The notes beneath the pieces are model-generated. The model searched no databases. It saw only the letters and a list, made by a program, of their open reading frames with translations, and was not told the origin of the DNA. A program made the position numbers and the translations under genes. From positions 1-55,288 of the forward strand of contig NZ_JACJTQ010000038.1 of the NCBI RefSeq assembly GCF_014698735.1: a stretch of DNA of 55,288 nt. Direction: 5' to 3'. Shown piece after piece: positions 1-7,685 of this stretch (positions are counted from its first letter, which is position 1; each line of letters begins with the position of its first letter). This stretch comes from Anabaena catenula FACHB-362 (GTDB lineage: Bacteria > Cyanobacteriota > Cyanobacteriia > Cyanobacteriales > Nostocaceae).

Positions 1-150
1 TTGGTCATTGGTCATTGGTCATTGGTCATTGGTCATTGGTCATTGGTCATTGGTCATTGGTCATTGGTCATTGGTCATTGGTCATTGGTCATTGGTCATT
101 GGTCATTACTCATTGGTCATTGGTCATTGGTCATTGGTCATTACTCATTC
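1..150. repeat. Heptamer tandem repeat (ATTGGTC)n
   Basis: About twenty head-to-tail copies of a 7-bp unit (ATTGGTC) with a few variant units reading ATTACTC near 101-115 and 139-147. It is continuous with a CTCCCTG-type pyrimidine-rich repeat at about 150-190. Such short tandemly repeated sequences are known from heterocystous cyanobacteria. All three plus-strand frames stay open because 7 is not a multiple of 3 and the unit lacks stops, which produces spurious reading frames here. Confidence 0.95.
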
Positions 151-869
151 CTCCCCTGCTCCCTGCTCCCTGTTCCCTCTTCCCTTTCTTCTTGCCATTT
201 TGAGAGCAAATCGGGACGACGGGAAGCAGTGCGTTGAATTTGTTGTTGGAAACGCCACTTAGCAATTTCCGCATGATTACCACTCAATAACACATCTGGA
301 ACTTTCCACCCGCGAAAATCAGCGGGACGAGTGTATTGGGGAAAATCCAATAACCCTTCTTCAAAACTTTCTGCTTTGAGAGATTCCACCTTCCCCACAG
401 TTCCTGGTAGCAGACGCACTACCCCATTAATTAAAGCCATAGAAGGAATTTCTCCCCCAGTGAGAATAAAATCACCCAAAGACACCTCACGAGTGACTAA
501 ATTTAGCACCCTGTCATCCACCCCTTCATAATGACCACAAATCACAATCAATTGGTCGTAATTGGTCACTAATTCGCGCAGCAAGGGCTGATTAATCGTT
601 TGACCTTGGGGACTCATCAAAATCACCTCTCGGCGCGGTAGAATCGGCAGCGACTCCACAGCCGCAAAAATCGGTTCAGGCTTCATCAGCATCCCTACAC
701 CGCCGCCATAAGGTTCATCATCCACCTTCCGATGCTTATCAGTGGTAAAATCCCTGGGGTTGACCAGATGCACTTGGGCAATCTGTTTGGCTAGGGCTTT
801 ACCCAAAAGACCGGAACTCAGAACCGAGTGAAAACAGTCAGGAAAAAGCGTAACTATATCAAAACGCAC
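141..869 (-). CDS. trmD: tRNA (guanine-N1)-methyltransferase TrmD
   Basis: TrmD methylates N1 of G37, next to the anticodon, using S-adenosylmethionine, and so protects the reading frame in translation. The 242-residue product shows the SPOUT/TrmD hallmarks: RFDIVTLFPD at the start, DDEPYGGGVGMLMKPEP around residues 50-66, ICGHYEGVDDRV around 110-121, and GDFILTGGEIP with the trefoil-knot SAM loop around 131-141. The start is GTG at 867-869. The last roughly 16 residues (Glu/Arg/Gly-rich) and the stop are encoded by the CTCCCTG-type repeat, so the repeat array has replaced or extended the original 3' end. The enzymatic core ends before the tail, so activity is expected to be intact. Confidence 0.95.
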   Translation of the reverse strand: MRFDIVTLFPDCFHSVLSSGLLGKALAKQIAQVHLVNPRDFTTDKHRKVDDEPYGGGVGMLMKPEPIFAAVESLPILPRREVILMSPQGQTINQPLLRELVTNYDQLIVICGHYEGVDDRVLNLVTREVSLGDFILTGGEIPSMALINGVVRLLPGTVGKVESLKAESFEEGLLDFPQYTRPADFRGWKVPDVLLSGNHAEIAKWRFQQQIQRTASRRPDLLSKWQEEREEGTGSREQGRNE

Positions 870-1458
870 AGTAATTCGTATTCAAGGACACTAATCTTAG
901 ATTGGAACATTTAACGTAAATTGCTAAATTATCCGTGTTCGGGCTGGAAATTGGTAATGGCTGAGAGATGATTAGTATAATTTTCACCTGTTCACAAATC
1001 CCTATTCCCTGTTCCCTTAAGTCGAAGAGAGGTAAAACTAGAGTTAAACTTCATCAATAGTATCTAAAAGTACCAGAAGTCTTGGTTTTTTGGTGGGATC
1101 AAAAGTTTTTCTAATTACTTAATTTATGTTTAAATATTGTCACAACTAAATTTAAATTAATAATCCCACCAAAGTTAACAACTTCCAGGATGCATCGAGC
1201 CAGCCTCAGAATGAAGAGTGTCAAGACCTACTTGCCCCAATCCAGAGGGGAACCCTAGCCCCAAGCAATATCAAAGCCAGTCTGAAGCAAGTGGATAGGT
1301 GAAAAACAAGGCGGTGGCGATGAGGAACAGCAACGGACATGATTCGGCTGAGGTATCGTGTGCGTCAAGCAGTGTCCTCTCGAAGAATCAAAAGGCGAAA
1401 ATCAACAGGCTACTAAACCTTGTTAAATTCACCTGAAGTTGTTGACAGGAGAAACACA
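870..1458. other. Long untranslated region between trmD and cphB
   Basis: This 589-bp spacer holds both divergent promoters. It carries an exact GTA-N8-TAC palindrome (separate entry), an AT-rich stretch around 1100-1165, and then about 240 bp (1180-1420) of less AT-rich sequence that reads like transcribed leader rather than spacer. A 38-codon frame (1320-1436, ATG to TGA) lies in this leader and ends 22 bp before cphB; it has only a weak upstream purine run and I do not recognise it. No tRNA or known riboswitch could be seen. Confidence 0.6.
1060..1073. promoter_or_regulatory. Candidate NtcA box upstream of cphB
   Basis: GTATCTAAAAGTAC matches the NtcA consensus GTA-N8-TAC exactly. NtcA is the global nitrogen regulator of cyanobacteria, and cyanophycin genes are known to respond to nitrogen supply. 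No clear TAN3T -10 element lies at the usual spacing of about 22 bp downstream, and a six-base consensus occurs by chance roughly a dozen times in 55 kb, so this is suggestive only. Confidence 0.35.
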
Positions 1459-2322
1459 ATGCAGCAATTAAAAGCTAAATCGCTGGAAATGAGGACACCC
1501 CAAGCAACAAAAACCGCCGTTCTGGTTATCGGAGGCGCAGAAGACAAAGTTCACGGACGCGACATCCTACGAACTTTTTTTGGTCGTGCTGGCGCTAGCA
1601 AGGCGTATATTACAATTATTCCATCAGCCTCCCGCGAACCCGCTATTATCGGTGGTCGGTATATTCGCATTTTTGAAGAAATGGGTGCTGAAAAGGTTGA
1701 GATTTTAGACATCCGTGAACGGGAACAATGCGAAAATCCCCAGATTAAAGCAGCCCTCGAAGCCTGTACGGGAGTCTTCTTAACAGGAGGAGACCAATTG
1801 CGGCTCTGTGGAGTTCTGTCAGACACACCAGCAATGGAAATTATCCGGCAACGAGTCAGAGCAGGACAACTAACCCTAGCAGGAACTAGTGCGGGGGCAG
1901 CTGTAATGGGACATCATATGATTGCAGGCGGTGGTAGTGGTGAAACACCCAATCGTTCCCTAGTGGATATGGCAACGGGTTTGGGATTTATTCCTGAAGT
2001 GATAGTAGATCAACACTTTCACAACCGTAATCGTATGGGAAGATTAGTAAGTGCGATCGCTGCTCATCCTGATCGTCTAGGCATTGGCATTGATGAAGAT
2101 ACTTGTGCTGTATTTGAACGTGACGGTTGGCTACAAGTCGTGGGCAAAGGCAGTGTTACCATTGTTGATCCCACAGAACTCACCCATACCAATGAACCCC
2201 ATGTCAGTGCCAATGAACCTTTAACAGTACATAATTTACGTTTACATATCCTCAGTTACGGAGATCGATTCCATCTATATCAACGTACTGTATTACCTGC
2301 TGTGCATCGGATCTCCAGCTGA
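1459..2322 (+). CDS. cphB: Cyanophycinase
   Basis: Cyanophycinase is a cytoplasmic exopeptidase that cuts the storage polymer cyanophycin (poly-aspartate with arginine side groups) into beta-Asp-Arg dipeptides. The 287-residue product belongs to the serine-type peptidase S51 family: AVLVIGGAEDK near the N-terminus, the nucleophile elbow GTSAGAAVMG around residues 138-147, and GLGFIPEVIVDQHF downstream. Length fits the family (about 270-290). I chose ATG 1459 because AGGAG lies at 1448-1452; an in-frame TTG at 1420 has no ribosome site. It is the first gene of the cphB-cphA pair, with 173 bp and a nested hairpin between them, so translation of the two is not coupled. Confidence 0.95.
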   Translation: MQQLKAKSLEMRTPQATKTAVLVIGGAEDKVHGRDILRTFFGRAGASKAYITIIPSASREPAIIGGRYIRIFEEMGAEKVEILDIREREQCENPQIKAALEACTGVFLTGGDQLRLCGVLSDTPAMEIIRQRVRAGQLTLAGTSAGAAVMGHHMIAGGGSGETPNRSLVDMATGLGFIPEVIVDQHFHNRNRMGRLVSAIAAHPDRLGIGIDEDTCAVFERDGWLQVVGKGSVTIVDPTELTHTNEPHVSANEPLTVHNLRLHILSYGDRFHLYQRTVLPAVHRISS

Positions 2323-2351
2323 CGGGATAGAGTATCTGAGGTTACACTGTG

Positions 2352-2444
2352 TTGACCGCACCTTTATTTGTTGCTGCAAAAATCAATTAGATGAATACTA
2401 TCTAAAAAGAAAAAACTGTTCATGACAAACAGTTTAGCGGTCAA
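2352..2444 (+). other. Nested stem-loop between cphB and cphA
   Basis: An outer stem TTGACCGC (2352-2359) with GCGGTCAA (2437-2444) encloses an inner stem AAACTGTT (2413-2420) with AACAGTTT (2428-2435) around a 7-base loop. Both stems are perfect 8-bp matches. There is no U tract after the outer stem, so this looks more like an mRNA structure (processing, stability or partial attenuation) than an intrinsic terminator. Confidence 0.5.
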
Positions 2445-2495
2445 TTCCAGTAAGAAACTAGAATTTTGGTTCCGAATCTCCATCTACCTATTCCC

Positions 2496-5198
2496 ATGAG
2501 AATCCTCAAGATCCAGACCTTACGCGGCCCAAACTACTGGAGCATTCGACGCCACAAGCTGATCGTCATGCGCCTCGATCTAGAAAACCTTGCCGAGACG
2601 CCCTCGAATGAAATACCTGGCTTTTATGAAGGATTAGTTGAGGCGCTGCCAAGTCTGGAAGGTCACTATTGTTCACCAGGCTGTCGAGGTGGTTTTTTGA
2701 TGCGCGTACGAGAAGGCACAATGATGGGCCATATCGTGGAACACGTAGCTCTAGAACTCCAAGAACTAGCTGGAATGCACGTAGGTTTTGGTCGCACCCG
2801 CGAAACTGCCACACCTGGAATTTTCCAGGTAGTAATTGAGTACCTTAATGAGGAAGCTGGACGCTATGCGGGACGTGCCGCAGTTCGGCTGTGCCAAAGT
2901 ATTGTTGATCGAGGTCGTTATCCCAAGGCAGAACTAGAACAAGATATCCAAGACCTGAAAGACTTTTTGCGTGATGCTTCTTTAGGACCTTCAACAGAAG
3001 CAATTATCAAAGAAGCAGAAAAACGCGGCATTCCTTGGATGCCTTTAGCTGCACGCTTTCTGATTCAGTTAGGCTACGGCGTTAACCAGAAGCGAATGCA
3101 GGCCACAATGAGCGATAACACAGGCATTCTAGGAGTAGAACTAGCTTGCGATAAAGAAGCCACTAAGCGCATCCTCGCTGCTAATGGTGTACCAGTACCC
3201 AGAGGTACAGTCATCAACTTCTTGGATGATTTGGAAGAATCAATTGAGCAGGTTGGCGGTTATCCCATCGTTATCAAACCCCTAGATGGTAATCATGGGC
3301 GCGGCATCACCATTGATATCAGAACTTGGGATGAAGCTGAAGCAGCCTACGAAGCAGCTAGACAGGTTTCCCGTTCTATCATTGTGGAGCGTTATTACGT
3401 CGGACGCGACCACAGGGTATTAGTGGTAGATGGCAAAGTAGTCGCAGTAGCTGAACGAGTACCAGCCCATGTCGTTGGCAATGGTAGATCCACAATTGCT
3501 GAACTGATTGAAGAAACCAACCTTGACCCTAATCGCGGCGAAGGTCATGATAACGTCCTCACCAAAATTGAACTAGACCGCACCAGCTACCAGCTGCTAG
3601 AAAGACAAGGCTACAATCTCAACAGTGTGCCGCCGAAGGGAACAATTTGTTATTTACGGGCAACGGCAAATTTGAGTACAGGTGGTAGTGCCGTAGACCG
3701 CACCGACGAAATCCACCCTGAAAATCGCTGGCTGGCACAACGGGTAGTCAGAATTATCGGTTTAGATATTGCCGGACTTGATATTGTCACCTCCGATATT
3801 AGCCGTCCCCTCAGAGAATTGGATGGCGTAATTGTAGAAGTTAACGCCGCCCCTGGTTTCCGAATGCACGTTGCCCCCAGTCAAGGCATCCCCCGCAACG
3901 TTGCTGGTGCAGTGATGAATATGCTGTTCCCTAATGAACAATCTAGCCGTATTCCCATCCTCAGTATCACAGGCACTAATGGCAAAACTACTACTACTCG
4001 CCTGTTAGCACATATATACAAGCAAACCGGAAAAGTAGTAGGTTATACGACAACAGATGGGACATACATCGGTGATTACTTAGTAGAGGCTGGAGACAAT
4101 ACAGGCCCCCAAAGCGCCCATGTCATACTGCAAGACCCAACTGTGGAGGTAGCTGTATTAGAATCAGCACGTGGTGGCATTCTTCGCTGTGGATTAGGTT
4201 TTGAATCTGCCAATGTGGGTGTAGTGCTGAACGTAGCCGCAGATCATTTAGGTATCGGTGATATAGAAACCATTGATCAGTTAGCTAATCTCAAAAGTGT
4301 AGTTGCAGAAGCGGTATACCCTGATGGCTATGCGGTACTTAATGCCGATGATAACCGCGTTGCCGCCATGTCAGAAAAGACGAAAGCGAATATTGCTTAC
4401 TTCACCATGAACCCAAGTTCGGAACTGGTGCGAAAGCATATAGAAAAGGGAGGAGTGGCAGCAGTATATGAAAATGGCTATTTGTCAATTGTCAAAGGTG
4501 ATTGGACACACCGCATAGAAAAAGCAGAAAATATCCCCTTGACAATGGGTGGAAAAGCGCCATTTATGATAGCCAATGCTTTAGCAGCAAGTTTGGCTGC
4601 CTTTGTGCAGAACGTCACAATTGAGCAAATCCGTGCTGGCTTAAAGACTTTCCGCGCTTCAGTTAGTCAAACGCCTGGACGGATGAATCTGTTTAATCTG
4701 GGTAAATACCACGCTTTGGTAGATTATGCCCATAATCCCGCTAGTTACGAAGCGTTGGGATCATTTGTTCGCAATTGGACAACTGGTCAGAGAATTGGTG
4801 TAATTGGTGGCCCTGGCGATCGCCGTGATGAAGATTTTGTTACTCTGGGTAAATTAGCAGCAGATATCTTTGACTACATTATTATTAAAGAGGATGATGA
4901 CACTAGAGGTCGTCTACGTGGTTCAGCGTCTGATTTGATTACTCAAGGCATTACTCAAGCCAAGCCTAATTGCCGTTTTGAATCAATCCTCGATGAAACC
5001 CAAGCAATCAATAAAGCCTTAGATATGGCTCCTGATGGTAGTCTGGTGGTAATTTTGCCAGAAAGCGTTAACAGGGCAATTAAGTTAATTAAGGTGCGGG
5101 GTGTTCAGGAAGAAATACAGCCACAAAGTGCAACTACAACAGTCATAGATTCCCAAAATGGGGTAGCACCTTCTTCTGTGGTTAATACCCTACTTTAA
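2496..5198 (+). CDS. cphA: Cyanophycin synthetase
   Basis: CphA makes cyanophycin from aspartate and arginine without ribosomes, using ATP, by adding Asp to the backbone and then Arg to its side chain. The 900-residue product has the family's three parts: an N-terminal domain starting RILKIQTLRGPNYWSIRRHK, an ATP-grasp domain (about 160-485; GYPIVIKPLDGNHGRG) and a Mur-ligase-like C-terminal half with the P-loop ITGTNGKTTTT near residue 495 and DYAHNPASYEALG near 745. Length matches known CphA1 enzymes (about 900). ATG 2496 was chosen because the family starts MRILKIQTLRGPN; the in-frame TTG 30 bp upstream adds residues not expected in the family. Confidence 0.97.
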   Translation: MRILKIQTLRGPNYWSIRRHKLIVMRLDLENLAETPSNEIPGFYEGLVEALPSLEGHYCSPGCRGGFLMRVREGTMMGHIVEHVALELQELAGMHVGFGRTRETATPGIFQVVIEYLNEEAGRYAGRAAVRLCQSIVDRGRYPKAELEQDIQDLKDFLRDASLGPSTEAIIKEAEKRGIPWMPLAARFLIQLGYGVNQKRMQATMSDNTGILGVELACDKEATKRILAANGVPVPRGTVINFLDDLEESIEQVGGYPIVIKPLDGNHGRGITIDIRTWDEAEAAYEAARQVSRSIIVERYYVGRDHRVLVVDGKVVAVAERVPAHVVGNGRSTIAELIEETNLDPNRGEGHDNVLTKIELDRTSYQLLERQGYNLNSVPPKGTICYLRATANLSTGGSAVDRTDEIHPENRWLAQRVVRIIGLDIAGLDIVTSDISRPLRELDGVIVEVNAAPGFRMHVAPSQGIPRNVAGAVMNMLFPNEQSSRIPILSITGTNGKTTTTRLLAHIYKQTGKVVGYTTTDGTYIGDYLVEAGDNTGPQSAHVILQDPTVEVAVLESARGGILRCGLGFESANVGVVLNVAADHLGIGDIETIDQLANLKSVVAEAVYPDGYAVLNADDNRVAAMSEKTKANIAYFTMNPSSELVRKHIEKGGVAAVYENGYLSIVKGDWTHRIEKAENIPLTMGGKAPFMIANALAASLAAFVQNVTIEQIRAGLKTFRASVSQTPGRMNLFNLGKYHALVDYAHNPASYEALGSFVRNWTTGQRIGVIGGPGDRRDEDFVTLGKLAADIFDYIIIKEDDDTRGRLRGSASDLITQGITQAKPNCRFESILDETQAINKALDMAPDGSLVVILPESVNRAIKLIKVRGVQEEIQPQSATTTVIDSQNGVAPSSVVNTLL

Positions 5199-5202
5199 TT
5201 AC

Positions 5203-5250
5203 AAGTAGAGGCGCGAATCAACTCGTCTCTACTTATGACTATTTTTCTTC
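5203..5250 (+). terminator. Hairpin downstream of cphA
   Basis: AAGTAGAG (5203-5210) pairs with CTCTACTT (5227-5234) just after the cphA stop, followed by a short T-rich stretch (ATTTTTCTTC). This is a plausible end of the cphB-cphA transcript, although the T tract is imperfect. Confidence 0.5.
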
Positions 5251-5394
5251 GTCTTCTCGTTTCGTCTCGTCATCGGAATTTTTTTGATTTATCAAAAGCT
5301 ATTAAACAAAATTGTTGAATAGTACAAATATTAGAAAGTTGATTTTTTGGTATTTACTTCATATCAGGAGGATTGTTCATATCTAGAGAACATT

Positions 5395-5613
5395 ATGAGG
5401 ATTATTTCCACATCAAAACTAAAACTAGATGCTAATAAGGGTGAGATATTCATCATGAATCCAGTTGCTGAGGTAGATTAAATCGAAGAAGGTAGATGTC
5501 CAAATTTCTGGTTTAGCGTTGTTGCGAGTGATAATGAAAGCGCGAAAACAATAATTAAAAATGTAAAATTGAATAATTACTGTTTATCTGTATTTTCTGC
5601 CAATAAGGGGTAA
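5395..5613 (+). pseudogene. Possible small relic with one in-frame stop
   Basis: An ATG at 5395 begins a 28-codon frame ending at TAA 5479-5481; the same frame then stays open for 43 more codons to TAA 5611-5613 and reads like protein (IEEGRCPNFWFSVVASDNES). A purine-rich stretch TCAGGAGG lies about 20 bp upstream. I do not recognise the family. It may be a gene broken by a nonsense mutation or a chance open frame; the overlap with a relic on the other strand favours caution. Confidence 0.2.
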
Positions 5614-5705
5614 ACTGCCTGGGGATTACCTTGACTGTCTGCGGTTGCTTGTAATACTTCTAATAAAAATGGTAAATAAGTTTCTATATCTGCTTCATTA
5701 ACCAT
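5577..5705 (-). pseudogene. Fragment of a TPR/CHAT-type protein
   Basis: A 42-codon frame on the minus strand reads LPFLLEVLQATADSQGNPQ followed by AVYPLLAENTDK. From memory this resembles a segment inside large tetratricopeptide-repeat/CHAT-domain proteins common in Nostoc, where similar text (LLQVLQAT, VYPLLAANLDKL) occurs in the N-terminal part. Nothing else of such a gene is seen nearby, so I read it as a fragment. The family assignment rests on recall of sequence patterns only. Confidence 0.4.
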
Positions 5706-5978
5706 AAATTAGGGGTGGTATGGGGTAGCACTTATATGATGCTTCAATAGTATTTTCCCCCATTTCTGGCAATTAAATCCTGTAAATCCTGATTCAGACA
5801 ATTAAAATCCTGTAAATCATCACCAGAAATCCAGAAATCCAGAAATCCAGGGAATAAATTCCCTGTCTAAAAGCAAAAGTCGGTTAAAACCGACTAGAAT
5901 CTAGTTTAATTTACTGAGGAAAAATTTGACAATCACATCCTGTAAATCCTTAAATCCTGGATATCCTGATTCAGACAA

Positions 5979-6146
5979 TTATGATTGTTCTGAATTATCA
6001 TCCTCATTAGGCTTTTTCATTCCCTCTTGGAAATTCTTGAGGCTTTTTCCTAACACTCCCCCCAATTCAGGAATTTTCTTCGGTCCAAAAATCAAAATAG
6101 CAACTATGGCAATAATCACTATTTCCGGCCATCCTAGTCCAAACAT
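5979..6146 (-). CDS. tatA: Sec-independent translocase subunit TatA
   Basis: TatA forms the membrane-thinning or pore assembly of the twin-arginine translocase that exports folded proteins across thylakoid and plasma membranes. The predicted product is only 55 residues: MFGLGWPEIVIIAIVAILIF gives the short N-terminal membrane helix, FGPKKIPELG is the TatA/E hinge signature, and VLGKSLKNFQEGMKKP forms the amphipathic helix, with a short acidic tail. GAGGAAAG lies 5-12 bp before the ATG. The stop codon falls inside a repeat shared with 5788-5806, so the acidic C-terminal tail may have been trimmed by that repeat. The signature is clear enough to be confident of the family. Confidence 0.92.
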   Translation of the reverse strand: MFGLGWPEIVIIAIVAILIFGPKKIPELGGVLGKSLKNFQEGMKKPNEDDNSEQS

Positions 6147-6185
6147 CTAACTTTCCTCTTTAACTACTGTAATTAACTATAGAAT

Positions 6186-7583
6186 TTATTCCGTTCTAAT
6201 TGGCATATCTAACCACTCACTTAATTCATTAGCCAACCATTCCAGTTCAGGCTCAGAAATTAACTCATTATTATTGCCAATTGTAAATTTTTTCTTTTTT
6301 CCAGTCCAAATTATGATTTGAGCTTGAATTTGTAATGAACTAATACGAAAGTCTTTATAAACAGGTTTCCTAATTCTTTGTATTAAACAAATATCCTCTT
6401 TTGTTGCTGGTTCAGGAACTTTTATTTTTGTGCCAAATAATTCACGAATTAATGTAATTTGATGTTGATTTATCACTAATCTTATCCTGCCAAACAAGCA
6501 AAAAAGTAACTTATATATTGACATCAATATTGCCATTAAAAATATCAAGAGTATCGTCAAAGTGAATGGATTAATTACTGAATCATGGATTAATAAATAC
6601 AGAAAAATCCAATTAATAATACCTATATAAATGCTACTGAAAAACAATAGAAATGTAGACATTTTAAAGCCAATTGGCGGAATAATAATTTCTATATAAT
6701 CCTGATTTTTAGTCAGTTGAATTTTACTATCAGTTGGTTTTTTGCCAGTTAAATTAGTATTTGTTTGTGTTTGTAACTGCGGTTTATCCAAAGCTGTGAG
6801 CGCTTCCTTTGCAGAACGCAACCGATTTCCTAAACTGGGTTCTATCATCAATTTTAACCAGTTAGTAAAATTTAGACCCAGATTAGCGACTTCTTCAAAT
6901 TGAATCCGAAAATCTTTTTCTGGTAAATCTGCGGGATGACAACCAGTAACTAAATAAATTAATGTTGCACCTAAACTATAAAGATCAGAAGCTGGAACAG
7001 TTCTACCTCCAAATTGTTCCTGTGGCATATAACCATAAGTCCCCACAATAGTTCTTGTTCCTGTACCTTCAGTTGCTAAAACTGTTTGCACTGAGCCAAA
7101 ATCTATCAGATAAACTTCACCGACTGTATTACCGGTTCTGTCTCCCAATAATATATTACTAGGCTTAAGATCACGGTGAATTACAGGTGGATTCAGACTA
7201 TGTAAATAAATGAGAATCTGGAGTACAGATTTAGCAATTTGTTTAACTTCTGATTCTGTAAACTTGCGTCCAATTTGTAAATATTGCTCTAAGGTTTTGG
7301 CAGGAATATAAGTTTGGATAAGGGCAAAACCTTTAAAGGTAGATGAATTGATTTCAAAATAGTCTAAATAGCGGGGTATAAAGGGATGGGATAAAGATTT
7401 TAAAGTTTCCGCTTCTCGCTCAAATAATTTGAGATCATCCCATTGAAAATCACTACTAAAAGAAAGCAACTTTACAATTACTAGTTCTTCACTTTTTAAG
7501 TCTTTTGCTAACAGCGTGCTTCGTCCGGCTTTTTTGCCTAACTGCTTCTGCACTTCATAGCGATTTGCTAAGATATTGCCCAT
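6186..7583 (-). CDS. Membrane-anchored serine/threonine protein kinase (copy 1)
   Basis: A Hanks-type protein kinase of 465 residues. The kinase domain covers about 9-270: VIVKLL contains the ATP-binding lysine (K38), HRDLKPSNILL is the catalytic loop, and DFGSVQT the metal-binding DFG; GTYGYMPQEQFGG is the activation/P+1 region. The glycine-rich loop is degenerate (LGKKAGRS). Residues about 310-375 hold two hydrophobic segments, followed by a roughly 90-residue domain ending in EPELEWLANELSEWLDMP, probably cytoplasmic. Its neighbour 7686-9083 is a paralogue with the same architecture, 102 bp away, so the two arose by tandem duplication and may share a promoter upstream of copy 2. Substrates are unknown. 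Confidence 0.88.
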   Translation of the reverse strand: MGNILANRYEVQKQLGKKAGRSTLLAKDLKSEELVIVKLLSFSSDFQWDDLKLFEREAETLKSLSHPFIPRYLDYFEINSSTFKGFALIQTYIPAKTLEQYLQIGRKFTESEVKQIAKSVLQILIYLHSLNPPVIHRDLKPSNILLGDRTGNTVGEVYLIDFGSVQTVLATEGTGTRTIVGTYGYMPQEQFGGRTVPASDLYSLGATLIYLVTGCHPADLPEKDFRIQFEEVANLGLNFTNWLKLMIEPSLGNRLRSAKEALTALDKPQLQTQTNTNLTGKKPTDSKIQLTKNQDYIEIIIPPIGFKMSTFLLFFSSIYIGIINWIFLYLLIHDSVINPFTLTILLIFLMAILMSIYKLLFCLFGRIRLVINQHQITLIRELFGTKIKVPEPATKEDICLIQRIRKPVYKDFRISSLQIQAQIIIWTGKKKKFTIGNNNELISEPELEWLANELSEWLDMPIRTE

Positions 7584-7685
7584 AAATTTATGAGTTTACA
7601 CCCTGGTTATTGTGCTAAATCAATCATGGCTTAGGTAAGGGGCTATCGCCAAGTAGGTTAGTTAAAAAATTTGGAATGCATTAGT

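Larger units (their letters stand above)
5251..5978. other. Repeat-rich spacer with gene relics
   Basis: This stretch after cphA holds no intact gene I can recognise. It contains two short relics (5395-5613 and 5577-5705, listed separately), an 8-bp-period repeat ATCCAGAA near 5828-5852, a perfect hairpin AGTCGGTTAAAACCGACT at 5878-5895, and two copies of a repeat containing ATCCTGATTCAGACAATT, near 5788-5806 and 5963-5980. The second copy overlaps the tatA stop codon. Confidence 0.7.

Noticed and set aside
1-262. Three overlapping plus-strand frames with VIGHWSL repeats
   Set aside because: They are translations of the ATTGGTC heptamer array; a stop-free 7-bp unit keeps all frames open. No gene-like sequence follows.
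1180-1420. Possible group II intron or known small RNA
   Set aside because: No domain V-like hairpin or GTGYG start and no match to remembered cyanobacterial small RNAs; kept only as an unexplained leader.
5926-6150. Plus-strand frame of 74 codons
   Set aside because: It is the shadow of tatA on the other strand, whose product has a clear TatA signature.
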